Source: a bacterium
GTDB taxonomy: Bacteria; Bacteroidota; Bacteroidia; Flavobacteriales; Schleiferiaceae
NCBI GenBank assembly: GCA_016125155.1
Contig: WGMI01000006.1
Coordinates: forward strand, 1 to 64,000
Direction: 5' to 3'
DNA: 64,000 nucleotides
In this document: positions 19,341 through 28,037 of the stretch, piece by piece
Layout: every line of letters starts with the position of its first letter
Numbering within the stretch: the first letter of the stretch is position 1
Made by a program: the position numbers and the translations under genes
Notes under the pieces: model-generated
The model's database searches: none
The model's input: the letters and a program-made list of their open reading frames with translations, nothing else
Told to the model about the DNA's origin: nothing

Positions 19341-19350
19341 ACCGGCTTTG

Positions 19351-20400
19351 ATGCGGTTGATCCGATCCATTGCCGCCGATGCCAGTGGTCTGTGGGGATT
19401 GTCGGTGGTGGGCATTGCCCTGGTGATGGCCCTCTTTGCCTATGTCTTGGCGACGGACTCCAGCGAGAACGCCAATACCATCGTCCCCTCGATCGCGCTG
19501 CGGCCCCCGGGGTTTGAAGTCGACCTGCTCGAAATCCAACCGGCCCCCTGTGGTGGGCTGCGGCGCCTGTGGAAAGGCTGCCCCAACGCCGCCCAGATAG
19601 TGCCGGTTCAAGCCTCGGAACCCATGGCGGAAGGGCTTCGGTATCGGCCTATGGGGGCGCCTCCCAACGAGTGGCGAATCGTGGAGGCCGGAACACCCTA
19701 CCGCATTGTCCACCGGCGCTTCTGGATGGGTACCGACCGCTTTGGACGCGATTTGTTTTCCCGCCTGCTCATCGGGGCTCGGGTTTCGCTTTCTGTGGGT
19801 TTTGTAGCCGTGGCTTTGTCTTTGATCATCGGCTTGCCACTCGGGGCCTGGGCCGGGTTCAAGGGCGGAGGCACCGATGCCTGGATTTCTGGTCTGATTC
19901 AGGTGGTTTGGTCTCTGCCCGGGCTCATGCTCGTTATCGCCGTAACCCTCGCCTTGGGCAAGGGATTTTGGCAGGTGTTTGTGGCGGTGGGATTGAGTAT
20001 GTGGGTCGAAGTGGCGCGGATTGTGCGGGGCGAGGTGTTGGCCGAAAAGCAAAAAGAATATGTCGAAGCCGCGCGGGTCATGGGTTTTGGCGATGCCCGA
20101 ATCTTGTTTCGGCACATTGTGCCCAATGTGAGCGCTCCGCTGATCGTGGTCAGCGCGGCCAACTTTGCCTCGGCCATTTTGATCGAAAGCGGATTGAGTT
20201 TTCTGGGGTTGGGGGCCCGTCCCCCCATTCCGACCTGGGGGGGAATCATCAAAGACCACTACGCTTATTTGATGATGGGCAAGGGCTGGCTGGCGCTGTG
20301 GCCCGGGCTGTGTCTCATGCTCGTGGTGCTCGCTTTTATGATGCTGGGCAATCGATTGCGCGATGTCCTCGACGTCCGCAACACCCCGTCGGCTTCGTAA
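19351..20400 (+). CDS. OppC/DppC-like ABC transporter permease (orphan)
   Basis: Inner-membrane permease of 349 residues. ATG 19351 follows the protease stop by 10 bases; the frame extends upstream inside that gene, but those codons are a shadow. After the first membrane helix (about 10-28) there is a long non-membrane segment (about 35-110), then WMGTDRFGRDLFSRLLIGAR, the signature of dipeptide/oligopeptide permeases, and the EAA loop (EYVEAARVMGFGDARILFRH) that contacts the ATPase. The ending GLSFLGLGARPPIPTWG is also typical. No partner permease, binding protein or ATPase gene is present here, so its partners must be elsewhere. Peptide transport is inferred from the family. Confidence 0.9.
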   Translation: MRLIRSIAADASGLWGLSVVGIALVMALFAYVLATDSSENANTIVPSIALRPPGFEVDLLEIQPAPCGGLRRLWKGCPNAAQIVPVQASEPMAEGLRYRPMGAPPNEWRIVEAGTPYRIVHRRFWMGTDRFGRDLFSRLLIGARVSLSVGFVAVALSLIIGLPLGAWAGFKGGGTDAWISGLIQVVWSLPGLMLVIAVTLALGKGFWQVFVAVGLSMWVEVARIVRGEVLAEKQKEYVEAARVMGFGDARILFRHIVPNVSAPLIVVSAANFASAILIESGLSFLGLGARPPIPTWGGIIKDHYAYLMMGKGWLALWPGLCLMLVVLAFMMLGNRLRDVLDVRNTPSAS

Positions 20401-20446
20401 TCTCGGCTCAGCCCGTTCGGGGCGCAGGGTTTTGTATTTTGCACGG

Positions 20447-22807
20447 ATGATCGACCGCTTCCGTTCTCAGGGCAGTGCGGCCGGAGGGGTTCTGGCCTTT
20501 GTGCTCGGGCTTGCTTGGGTAGCCGGTTTCTATTCCGAAGTGCTGCTGGCGCCCAACGACTATCTCTTTAGCGGTACGGGAGATGGCATCAAAAACTACT
20601 ACACCTATGTGTACTCGATTCGCCATCTCCGCGGATTCGAAGCCTTTGATGGCATGAACTACCCCTTTGGGGAACGCTCGCTCTACACCGACAATCACCC
20701 CGTTCTCGCCTGGCTGCTCCAAGGACTTCAGTCCATGTTCCCTGCTGTGGCAACCCATTCTGTGGGCCTTTTGAATCTTTTGATCCTGTTGTCGATTCCC
20801 TTGAATGCTTCGGTCCTACAGCGGTTGTACCAAGGGCTCGGTCTCAAGACCTGGTTGTCGGTTCTGGCGGCCTTGGGCACCGCCGTTTTGGCGCCTCAAA
20901 TTCACCGTTGGACCGGGCATTTGTCGCTGGCCCATGCCTGGTATGTGCCCGTGGCCCTGCTGCTGTTGATGCGTTGGGAACACCGGGGACAGCCGGTGCT
21001 TGGAGTCTTGGGATTGGCCTTGTGGATCGGATTGGGATTGCTTATTCACCCTTATTTGGGGATGATGGCGGCCTTGTTGGCCCTTTCGTACGCCCTGGTT
21101 CGATGGGCGGGTTCGGCCTTTGGAAAGCGGTTTGGGGAGGGGGCAGCCAGCGCCGCGCTTTCGGTGGCCTCGCTCTTGCCCTTGATGGTATTTTTTATGG
21201 CCCTTTCAATCACCGAGACCCATCCCCACCGCACCGACCGCCCTTGGGGGATCAAAAGCCATATGGCCGAGCCCGAAACCGTGTTTTTGCCGACACACAG
21301 GCCGCTGCGCGAATTGGGGCGAATGCTCGACCGCGATATGGACCAAGTCTGGGAAGGGTGGGCGTACATCGGATTGTGTGCCGTGCTGTTCAGTCTTTGG
21401 ATGCTGGGACGCTGGGGAATACAACAAGTCCGCACCCTGCGCAAGAGCAAAAGGCAGCGGTTCGAGGCCCATGCCTTTGCTCTGCCCGATCCCTTTGTGC
21501 GCGTTTTGCTCGGGGCATCGGTGTTGGTTTTGTTGTGGGCCATGGCCATTCCGCTGCGCTGGTTGCACGACCTCTGGGTCGATGCGCTCGGTCCCATCCG
21601 TCAGTTCCGCGCGCTGGGCCGCTTTGCCTGGGTGTTTTACTACGCCGTGCACATCGCTTTGTTCCATGCCTTGGTGGGGGTTCCCGGAAGTCTGCAAGGG
21701 AGGATCAGGAGAGGGCTCACCGTTTTGGTTCCCGTGTTGATGATCACTGAATCCCTTGAATACCATTGGGTACAACGCCGGGAACTCGTTCGTTCCGCCA
21801 ATGTGTTCGACGCCCAGCATCGGGCGGAATCGGTCAACGATCTCCTCGCTCAGGTTCCGCCGGATTTCCATCAGGCTTTGTTGCCGATGCCCTTCTTTCA
21901 CATAGGCTCGGAGAATTTTGAGCGTATAGGCGGCGAAGCGGTCCACCGATGGGCTTTCGTGGTTTCGGACGCACTCGGAATGCCGATGATGGGCGGGAGC
22001 GGTTCTCGAACGGCCTTGAGCGAGGCCAAAGCTCAGGTGCAATGGATGAGCGAGCCCGTCTATCCGCGGTTGGCTCAGGGGTTGATCGACGATGGGCGGC
22101 CTTTGCTGATGGTGTGCAGCGGCGAGCCCCTCAGCGCCCAGGAACAGTACTATTACAACCGTTCCCGACCCATTGGCTCGGCAGAAGGACTGGAATTGCG
22201 CTCGATCGACATTGGGGTGTTTCGCGCTCCTGATTGGGCGGATTCGCTGCGTACGCGTTTCGGGGAATTTGCGGGGGCCGGAGCGGTGGCGGGTCATTGG
22301 TACGCCTCGGATTCGGCGGGCTTTTTTGTGCATCGAGGGTTCGACGAAAGGCACCATCCGGGGGCCCGAAGCGGAACGGGGGCCTACGAAGGTACCCGCA
22401 GAGAATTGCACCAACTGGCGGAGTTTAAGGCCTCCCAGTTCCCGGAAGGCGTACCTGTGGAAGCCAGCGTTTGGATCTTTAACGGAGGCCCTAAAAACGG
22501 TCAAGACCAATTGTTTGGCCGTTTGTTTTGGATAGAATCGCCTCCCGATTTTCAGGAGCGCTGGTTGGACCCCGCCTTCGATCCTCGACAGGCTCAAACC
22601 ATCGATGGAGATTGGTCTCGCGTATCGCTCGCCTTGGTTCCTGAGCGCAGAGATGCGGTGTATCGTCTCATGTTCAAAGGCCCGGACGATGCCCGGGGCA
22701 CGGTTTTGCTCGACGAGGTCCTGATTCGGCCGCTTTCGATAGACCTCGGTCGCTTAGAACCGGGAACAGGGGCGCTTTGGTTCAACAACCACCGATTGGG
22801 GCGCTGA
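20447..22807 (+). CDS. Large polytopic membrane protein, GT-C-like
   Basis: Protein of 786 residues. About the first 440 residues form many membrane helices; the remaining 350 are soluble. The first loop (LFSGTGDGIKNYYTYVY, then YPFGERSLYTDNHP) has the acidic/aromatic arrangement seen after helix 1 in GT-C glycosyltransferases that use lipid-linked sugars, which suggests a mannosyltransferase-like enzyme or a related surface-polymer protein. The soluble part looks like a beta-sandwich extracellular domain. ATG 20447 was chosen over upstream in-frame starts inside the permease gene because a TATTTTGC promoter-like element lies just before it. It converges on aat with a 9-base gap. Function is inferred only from topology. 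Confidence 0.8.
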   Translation: MIDRFRSQGSAAGGVLAFVLGLAWVAGFYSEVLLAPNDYLFSGTGDGIKNYYTYVYSIRHLRGFEAFDGMNYPFGERSLYTDNHPVLAWLLQGLQSMFPAVATHSVGLLNLLILLSIPLNASVLQRLYQGLGLKTWLSVLAALGTAVLAPQIHRWTGHLSLAHAWYVPVALLLLMRWEHRGQPVLGVLGLALWIGLGLLIHPYLGMMAALLALSYALVRWAGSAFGKRFGEGAASAALSVASLLPLMVFFMALSITETHPHRTDRPWGIKSHMAEPETVFLPTHRPLRELGRMLDRDMDQVWEGWAYIGLCAVLFSLWMLGRWGIQQVRTLRKSKRQRFEAHAFALPDPFVRVLLGASVLVLLWAMAIPLRWLHDLWVDALGPIRQFRALGRFAWVFYYAVHIALFHALVGVPGSLQGRIRRGLTVLVPVLMITESLEYHWVQRRELVRSANVFDAQHRAESVNDLLAQVPPDFHQALLPMPFFHIGSENFERIGGEAVHRWAFVVSDALGMPMMGGSGSRTALSEAKAQVQWMSEPVYPRLAQGLIDDGRPLLMVCSGEPLSAQEQYYYNRSRPIGSAEGLELRSIDIGVFRAPDWADSLRTRFGEFAGAGAVAGHWYASDSAGFFVHRGFDERHHPGARSGTGAYEGTRRELHQLAEFKASQFPEGVPVEASVWIFNGGPKNGQDQLFGRLFWIESPPDFQERWLDPAFDPRQAQTIDGDWSRVSLALVPERRDAVYRLMFKGPDDARGTVLLDEVLIRPLSIDLGRLEPGTGALWFNNHRLGR

Positions 22808-22816
22808 TCGGGTGTT

Positions 22817-23536
22817 TCAGTTGCCGTGGGTGCGATGGAGGTAGCCATTCCAATCTATGCTCCGAAAATCGATGCGCTCCAGCGGAACTTTGGGCGCGGG
22901 CAAGAACATTTCGAATTGTGCCCGGGGCAGGGGTTCGGCCCCCATCGATTCGAGGTGGGGGTTGAGCAGCTGGGTGTCGATGAGCGGATGGCCTTCCGAC
23001 CGCATCCACCCGGCCAAGGCGACCAGGGCGGTCTTGCTCGCATCGGGCACCGCGCTGAACATCGACTCTCCGCAAAAGACCCCATTGATCCAGAGTCCAT
23101 AGAGCCCTCCCACCAATACCCCGGAACGGTACACTTCGAGCGAATGTGCGATAGCCCGTTGGTGCAATTCCCCTAACGAAGCGACGATGTCGTCGTTGAT
23201 CCAACTCCCGGGGGGACCTGTGCGCCGATCGGCCCGGCATTGGGCGATTACGGCTTCAAAGGCGGTATCGGCCCGCACTTCAAAGCGTTGTTTGCGAATC
23301 GAGGCCGCTAAACTCTTGCTGAATCTGACGCGTTCCGGACGAAGCACCCCCCGGGGTTCGGGCGACCACCACAGTATCGGGCTGTCTTCGTCGTACCACG
23401 GAAAAATCCCATTTCGATAAGCCTCGATCAGTCGGTCGGGATGCACATCGCCTCCCCAGGCCAACAATCCATCGGGCCGGGCAAAGGAACCGGGCGGAAA
23501 TCGGTGTTCCGAACCGAGGGCAAAAGGCGGGTTCAA
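22817..23536 (-). CDS. aat: Leucyl/phenylalanyl-tRNA-protein transferase
   Basis: Aat (239 residues) transfers Leu or Phe from aminoacyl-tRNA to proteins with N-terminal Lys or Arg, marking them for ClpS/ClpAP. Family motifs run in order: PDGLLAWGGDVHPDRLIEAY, GIFPWYDEDSPILWWSPEPR, SWINDDIVASLGELH, GGLYGLWINGVFCGESMF and LIDTQLLNPHLESMGAE. Length and start are standard. The gene stands alone between two convergent/co-directional neighbours with a 21-base gap to the DUF3127 gene. Confidence 0.96.
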   Translation of the reverse strand: MNPPFALGSEHRFPPGSFARPDGLLAWGGDVHPDRLIEAYRNGIFPWYDEDSPILWWSPEPRGVLRPERVRFSKSLAASIRKQRFEVRADTAFEAVIAQCRADRRTGPPGSWINDDIVASLGELHQRAIAHSLEVYRSGVLVGGLYGLWINGVFCGESMFSAVPDASKTALVALAGWMRSEGHPLIDTQLLNPHLESMGAEPLPRAQFEMFLPAPKVPLERIDFRSIDWNGYLHRTHGN

Positions 23537-23557
23537 CCCCGAGGTGGGTGAAATTGC

Positions 23558-24016
23558 TTAGAACGGAAGGTCGTCATCCAGACCGGGTCCCGAGTTGGTG
23601 GACCCCCCGCCAAACCCGCCGTCTCCGTAGCCGCCTGCAGACGAAGGCGCAGGGTTGGTGGCAAAACCCGGATTCGAGCCCGATCCGGGGTTGTATCCGC
23701 TGCCTTGACCAGAGCCGGGCGTTGGCGGAACTCCGGCCGGAGCACCCGCTGCGGTAATTCTCCATCCGCTCAGACTGACGAAATACTTGACCTCGTTTTG
23801 AGGGCTGGTCCATTCGCGTCCGCGCAAATTGATGGCCACGGTAACCCGGTCGCCGATTTTGACCGTGTTGAGCAAATCGGCTCGGTCGTTGACGAATTCA
23901 ATCATCAAGGTTTGAGGGTAGTTCTCCTCTGTGGTGACAACCAATTCTCCCTTTCGGAGGTTTGGGGTGATTTGCTTGGTTTCGTTGATGAGCTTGACGC
24001 TGCCGGTAATTTCCAT
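23558..24016 (-). CDS. DUF3127 protein with SSB-like acidic tail
   Basis: Protein of 152 residues in two parts. Residues 1-88 (MEITGSVKLINETKQIT to YFVSLSGWRI) match DUF3127, a small beta-barrel family largely confined to Bacteroidota. Residues 89-145 are a Gly/Pro/Ser/Asn-rich linker, and the protein ends in DDDLPF. That layout copies single-stranded DNA-binding protein: OB fold, disordered linker and acidic tip that recruits repair and replication proteins. No function is established here; a single-strand-binding or SSB-partner role is inference. The flavin reductase gene lies 41 bases upstream on the same strand. Confidence 0.88.
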   Translation of the reverse strand: MEITGSVKLINETKQITPNLRKGELVVTTEENYPQTLMIEFVNDRADLLNTVKIGDRVTVAINLRGREWTSPQNEVKYFVSLSGWRITAAGAPAGVPPTPGSGQGSGYNPGSGSNPGFATNPAPSSAGGYGDGGFGGGSTNSGPGLDDDLPF

Positions 24017-24057
24017 TCCGCACCTGAATTAACAGATTGATAAAAAGACGATTGCTC

Positions 24058-24966
24058 TTAGGATTGCAACCGATTGAGCTTGTCGCAAAGTAAGGCTTTC
24101 CAGGCCTCTTCCACTTTGGATTCTGAGAGCAATTCCGCGGCATATCGGTGCAGCCGTTCGCGGGCTTCGAGACCGTCAGCACTGCCTTCAAAGATTTCGC
24201 TCACCCGGGGGTGGGTTGCATAGGCCTCTACGGCTTCGTCTTCGGGCAGGGTTTCGATGTTGCCGAGCATCCCCAAATCGTTGCCGGTCAATATGTAGCT
24301 TTCACGAATTACGCGGGGCAGGGCGTCGACCCCGATCCCGAGTTTGCGCGCGGGCTTGGGGACTTCAAACAGCGCATCGCCTTGGGCGCGGGCATACCAA
24401 TCGCCCCCGAGCCGGGCCACCAAATCGATTTTGTAGGGATCGATATGCCCGTGTTCGTCCAGGATCCGTTCGTCGATGTGGAATTGGACTACGTGACATA
24501 CGATCATGTTTCCGGCTCCGCCTTCGTTGCCCAAGGATATGATGTCGACCACTTTGCACTCCGCGGCCACGGGCGATTCGGCCACACGAAAGGGGCGCAC
24601 TTTGAGCGAGGGCAGGGGGGTAAAGCCTGCTTTGACAAACTCGTCAACGCCTTCGGGATATTCACAACTGGCCAGCGAGGCCTGTTGAACCATGGCATAG
24701 TTGACGGTATTGATGACGACTTCGCCCGTGGCTTGACAATTCAAGAGGGTATGCTTCAGGGTGTTGTCTCGAACTCTTCGCGCCGGAGAGAAGACCAAAA
24801 TGGGCGGATTGCTCGAAAAGACGTTGAAGAAACTAAAGGGGCTCAAATTGGGGCGCCCTTGTGCGTCTAGGGTGCTGGCAAAGGCGATGGGGCGGGGGGC
24901 TACCATTCCTTGAAGCCAGCGCTGCACGTCGGGGGTACTGAGCTCGGCGGGGTCGATTGAAATCAT
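24058..24966 (-). CDS. Flavin reductase-like FMN-binding protein
   Basis: Protein of 302 residues from ATG 24966 (MISIDPAELST). An upstream in-frame ATG at 25056 would add 30 residues unlike the family. The N-terminal 200 residues have the flavin reductase-like fold: VAPRPIAFASTLDAQGRPN, LSPFSFFNVFSSNPPILVFS and a TLLNCQATGEVVINTV stretch that lines the FMN site. The extra C-terminal 100 residues are helical (EDEAVEAYATHPRVSEI). Such proteins bind FMN and reduce flavin or serve as oxidoreductases of unknown substrate. Confidence 0.88.
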   Translation of the reverse strand: MISIDPAELSTPDVQRWLQGMVAPRPIAFASTLDAQGRPNLSPFSFFNVFSSNPPILVFSPARRVRDNTLKHTLLNCQATGEVVINTVNYAMVQQASLASCEYPEGVDEFVKAGFTPLPSLKVRPFRVAESPVAAECKVVDIISLGNEGGAGNMIVCHVVQFHIDERILDEHGHIDPYKIDLVARLGGDWYARAQGDALFEVPKPARKLGIGVDALPRVIRESYILTGNDLGMLGNIETLPEDEAVEAYATHPRVSEIFEGSADGLEARERLHRYAAELLSESKVEEAWKALLCDKLNRLQS

Positions 24967-25410
24967 GGAGGGCGGTTGAACTTGGGAGCAACGAAGGAAC
25001 GACGGTTGGAGGAATTTCAGGAGGCAAAACAACCGGAAAACGGGTTGGCTTTCCACAATAGGGGTCGCGATAAACGAGACAGATGGAATCGATCGGGGTG
25101 TAGATCGGAGTTTGAGAAGATCGAGCTTGGACAGGGGTTTAAGGATTGGGGTATCTGAATCCTATCGGTGATCTGAAGACTTGGGGATTTTGGTTTTAAA
25201 ACTTGGTTCTTCAGTTATTCGGTTGTTGCGTATTGAATCGACCTTCGATCACAACGGTTGCTTCAACCCCGTTTCTTCATCCTTAATCCGAAATTCGAAT
25301 AAGGAATAATGTTGAATTAGAGGTGAATAGGAGGAAAGAAAGGAAAAGGGTTGTAGTCGCGACTTCCGTAGTACTCAGCGCCCTTTCGCTTTCATGAATC
25401 CTCCCGAATG
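24967..25410. other. Gene-free region before tRNA-Leu
   Basis: About 440 bases without a convincing gene. The composition turns AT-rich toward its right side (about 25150-25340). No repeat or strong terminator was seen; the flavin reductase promoter is not recognisable as a TAnnTTTG element. Confidence 0.5.
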
Positions 25411-25418
25411 TACCTTTG
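25411..25418 (+). promoter_or_regulatory. -7 promoter element of tRNA-Leu
   Basis: TACCTTTG followed by C, an exact TAnnTTTG match, ending 8 bases before the first base of mature tRNA-Leu. No clear -33 TTG is found at the usual distance. Confidence 0.6.
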
Positions 25419-25426
25419 CCCCTCCC

Positions 25427-25508
<82 letters not shown>

Positions 25509-25541
25509 CTGGGAAATTAAGGGTCTTTCGTCCTAACCGCA

Positions 25542-25967
25542 CTATTCGCGATAGGCTTCGTGCCCCTCAAAACGCAACCGAAACGGGCCCGATTCCAAGA
25601 AGACTGCCTCGGCGGTCCATCGGTTTTTCGAAACCCGGACAAGGCGTTTGCCCCCTGACCATTCTTTAGAGAACACCTCGGCCTCTGCACTATATGACGC
25701 AAAAATGACCCCAGCCATCGAAGCAGAGGCCGCGACATCGCTGGAGATGGATTGCAGTTGAAGCGGAAGTTCGAACGGTCTGATACAGTTTTGACAGAGT
25801 TCGGACCATGCATAGCCTGCCGAACCGATGCAGCCGTGCGCATCCCGATCGGAACCCGGCAGGTTTTCCTTTTCCACCAATTCGTTCGGGGTGGGATCCG
25901 AAGTTTCGGGGCTGCTGCAACCGAATATCCCGAACAAAACAAGGGCAACAGCCGACGGAAAGTCCAT
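25542..25967 (-). CDS. Small lipoprotein with GCIGSAGY motif
   Basis: Lipoprotein of 141 residues. The start ATG 25967 overlaps the stop of the thioredoxin gene (ATGA), so the pair is translationally coupled, and it gives a signal peptide ending in a lipobox (LFGIFGC). The conserved core DAHGCIGSAGYAWSELCQNC followed by IRPFELP recurs, to my knowledge, in unnamed Bacteroidota lipoproteins of this size. Three Cys in it could form a disulfide, which fits the thioredoxin neighbour. Function unknown. Confidence 0.75.
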   Translation of the reverse strand: MDFPSAVALVLFGIFGCSSPETSDPTPNELVEKENLPGSDRDAHGCIGSAGYAWSELCQNCIRPFELPLQLQSISSDVAASASMAGVIFASYSAEAEVFSKEWSGGKRLVRVSKNRWTAEAVFLESGPFRLRFEGHEAYRE

Positions 25968-26518
25968 CAGAAACTGCTCGGAAAGGATTGGGTATATTCT
26001 TCCCAGGGTTTGCTCAAATAAGCCGCTTCGGCCACGTAGTGCAAAATGGGTTCGATGTCTTTGGGGGTCAAATACCCTTGTACAGGGGTGATGATTTCCC
26101 AATTCGCGTTCAGATAGACCACAGTGGGATAGGCGATATTGCCTTGCACCGCCGCCATGGCGCGGGTCAGATCGTGGGGGCTGTTCCGGCTGTTGGCCCG
26201 GGCCGGGTCGTAGGCCGCATTGGCAAAAACCGCCCCATTGAACGCGATGCTGTCGTTGCCTTCCGCATTGAATTTGACCGCGTAGAAGTTCTTGTTGATG
26301 TACTCCGCGATGATGGGATTCTGAAAGGTGTTCTTTTCCAACATCTTACACGGACCACACCAAACCGTATAAAAGTCGATCAACACCGGTCGGGGGCTTC
26401 GGTTTTGGGCTTCGACGGCCTCGGCAAAACTCATCCACCGGACCCCGGTTTCTTGGGCCGTCAAGGCGTGGGAGCCCGTGAAGGCCAACAGAAAAGCACT
26501 CAGCAAAAGACGTTTCAT
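25967..26518 (-). CDS. Secreted thioredoxin-fold protein
   Basis: Protein of 183 residues with a signal peptide (MKRLLLSAFLLAFTGSHALT). The thioredoxin active site WCGPC is at residues 53-57 in LIDFYTVWCGPCKMLEKNTF, and the cis-Pro region is YPTVVYL. It resembles periplasmic thioredoxins with a DUF255-like insertion. It probably reduces or exchanges disulfides outside the cytoplasm. It lies 10 bases after the stop of the first POT transporter's strand-mate and is coupled to the lipoprotein gene downstream. Confidence 0.9.
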   Translation of the reverse strand: MKRLLLSAFLLAFTGSHALTAQETGVRWMSFAEAVEAQNRSPRPVLIDFYTVWCGPCKMLEKNTFQNPIIAEYINKNFYAVKFNAEGNDSIAFNGAVFANAAYDPARANSRNSPHDLTRAMAAVQGNIAYPTVVYLNANWEIITPVQGYLTPKDIEPILHYVAEAAYLSKPWEEYTQSFPSSF

Positions 26519-26528
26519 CGCGGGGGAG

Positions 26529-28013
26529 TTATTTCACCTCCTGCATCAAACGTCGGACCAAAGGCGCAATGGCAATCAACACCACCCCGGCACCGATGGC
26601 CACCAATCCGAAGTGATGATAGCCCTCGGTATAGCTCATAAGCTTGTCCACAGCCGTGTTTCCCCCGCTCGACGAAGAAATCCACGCGCCCAGCAACCCG
26701 GCTACATATTGCCCGTAGGCGCTGGCGAGAAACCACAATCCCATCATCAGCCCTTGAATGGGTTGAGGAGCCAATTTGGTCATCAGCGACAACCCAATGG
26801 GCGACAGACACAGCTCTCCGAACGTAATGATGAAATAACCGAATACAAACAGCTCCAAAGAGGTCATGCCCAGACTGTCGGCAAAGAATCGGGTGGTGAA
26901 AAACACCAAAAAGCCCAACCCCAAACCGATAAAGCCCAGGCCAAATTTGACGACTGAATTCGGCTCTTGGTTGCGTTGGCTGAGCCAGACCCAGAGCAGT
27001 CCCAACAGTGGGGCAAACACAATCACAAACAAGGAGTTGGCCGAGTTGTTGGCCGCATTGGGATCGAGGGGAAGACCGAGGAACGTACCCTTGAGATTGT
27101 TGAGGGCAAACAGACTCAATGAACCCCCGGCTTGTTCAAAAATGCCCCAAAACAAAACCGAGAAAAACACGAATACCAAAGCGGCGGCGATTTTCCTGTT
27201 TTCTGCTTTGGTAAACGATCGCATCTGCCACCCGAGATACACCAACGTCAAGGGCCCGATGGTGTACATAAAATAGTCGGTGTAGCGGGTGTTGGTCACC
27301 ATGAGCAAAATGAGCGGAATCGAAGCGAGCGAGCCCACATAGGTGGCGATTTCGTACATCCGCTTGCGGTTCATTGGCATGCTGGCCGGGAGCGGAGAGA
27401 GCCCGATGGGGCCCATTTGATTTCGTGTCAACAAGAAAATGATCAGGGAAATGGTCATTACCACACCTACCAGGGCGAAGGCCAAACTCCAGCTGTAGTA
27501 TTTCCCGACATAAACCATCAGCACTCCTCCGAGCAAAGCGCCGACGTTGATCCCCGAATAAAACAGACTAAAACCCGCATCGCGGCGGCTGTCGCCTTCG
27601 TGGTAGAGCTGCCCGACCATGGTCGAGATGTTGGGCTTAAAAAACCCGGTTCCGATAATCGTAAAACAGATCCCGATGTAGAACAATTCTTGGGGCGCCA
27701 TGGCAATGGTAAAACCTCCCGCCATCATCAACAGCGCACCCCAAAAAAGCGATTTTCGAAAGCCGAGGATGCGGTCGGCAAATACCCCGCCAATAAACGT
27801 AAAGGCGTATACAAAGGCTTGAATGGCACCGTATTGCAGGTTGGCGTCGCGCTCGGCCAGCAGCAGCTGATCGACCATAAACACCACCAGCATGCCGCGG
27901 AGTCCGTAGAAGCAAAACCGCTCCCACATTTCGATGGTGAACAAATACCACAGTTGTTTGGGGTATTTGCCTTTAAACGAGCGAATCTGCTCGAGTTGGG
28001 TCTGCACTTCCAT
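26529..28013 (-). CDS. POT family proton-coupled peptide transporter
   Basis: Inner-membrane MFS transporter of 494 residues, about 14 helices. It has the proton-coupling ExxERF motif (EMWERFCFYG) at the start and the PTR2 signature FYSGINVGALLGG. It imports di- and tripeptides with protons. ATG 28013 is preferred; a TTG six bases upstream is in frame. The second POT gene lies 24 bases upstream on the same strand, and the thioredoxin gene starts 10 bases after this one ends, so four genes may form one transcript. Confidence 0.95.
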   Translation of the reverse strand: MEVQTQLEQIRSFKGKYPKQLWYLFTIEMWERFCFYGLRGMLVVFMVDQLLLAERDANLQYGAIQAFVYAFTFIGGVFADRILGFRKSLFWGALLMMAGGFTIAMAPQELFYIGICFTIIGTGFFKPNISTMVGQLYHEGDSRRDAGFSLFYSGINVGALLGGVLMVYVGKYYSWSLAFALVGVVMTISLIIFLLTRNQMGPIGLSPLPASMPMNRKRMYEIATYVGSLASIPLILLMVTNTRYTDYFMYTIGPLTLVYLGWQMRSFTKAENRKIAAALVFVFFSVLFWGIFEQAGGSLSLFALNNLKGTFLGLPLDPNAANNSANSLFVIVFAPLLGLLWVWLSQRNQEPNSVVKFGLGFIGLGLGFLVFFTTRFFADSLGMTSLELFVFGYFIITFGELCLSPIGLSLMTKLAPQPIQGLMMGLWFLASAYGQYVAGLLGAWISSSSGGNTAVDKLMSYTEGYHHFGLVAIGAGVVLIAIAPLVRRLMQEVK

Positions 28014-28037
28014 AGACAATTCGATCGAGGGGCTGGG

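Noticed and set aside
17220-19415. Long open frame on the minus strand opposite the tail-specific protease
   Set aside because: It mirrors the real gene codon by codon and has low-complexity, family-less sequence. The plus strand has a full, motif-rich protease.
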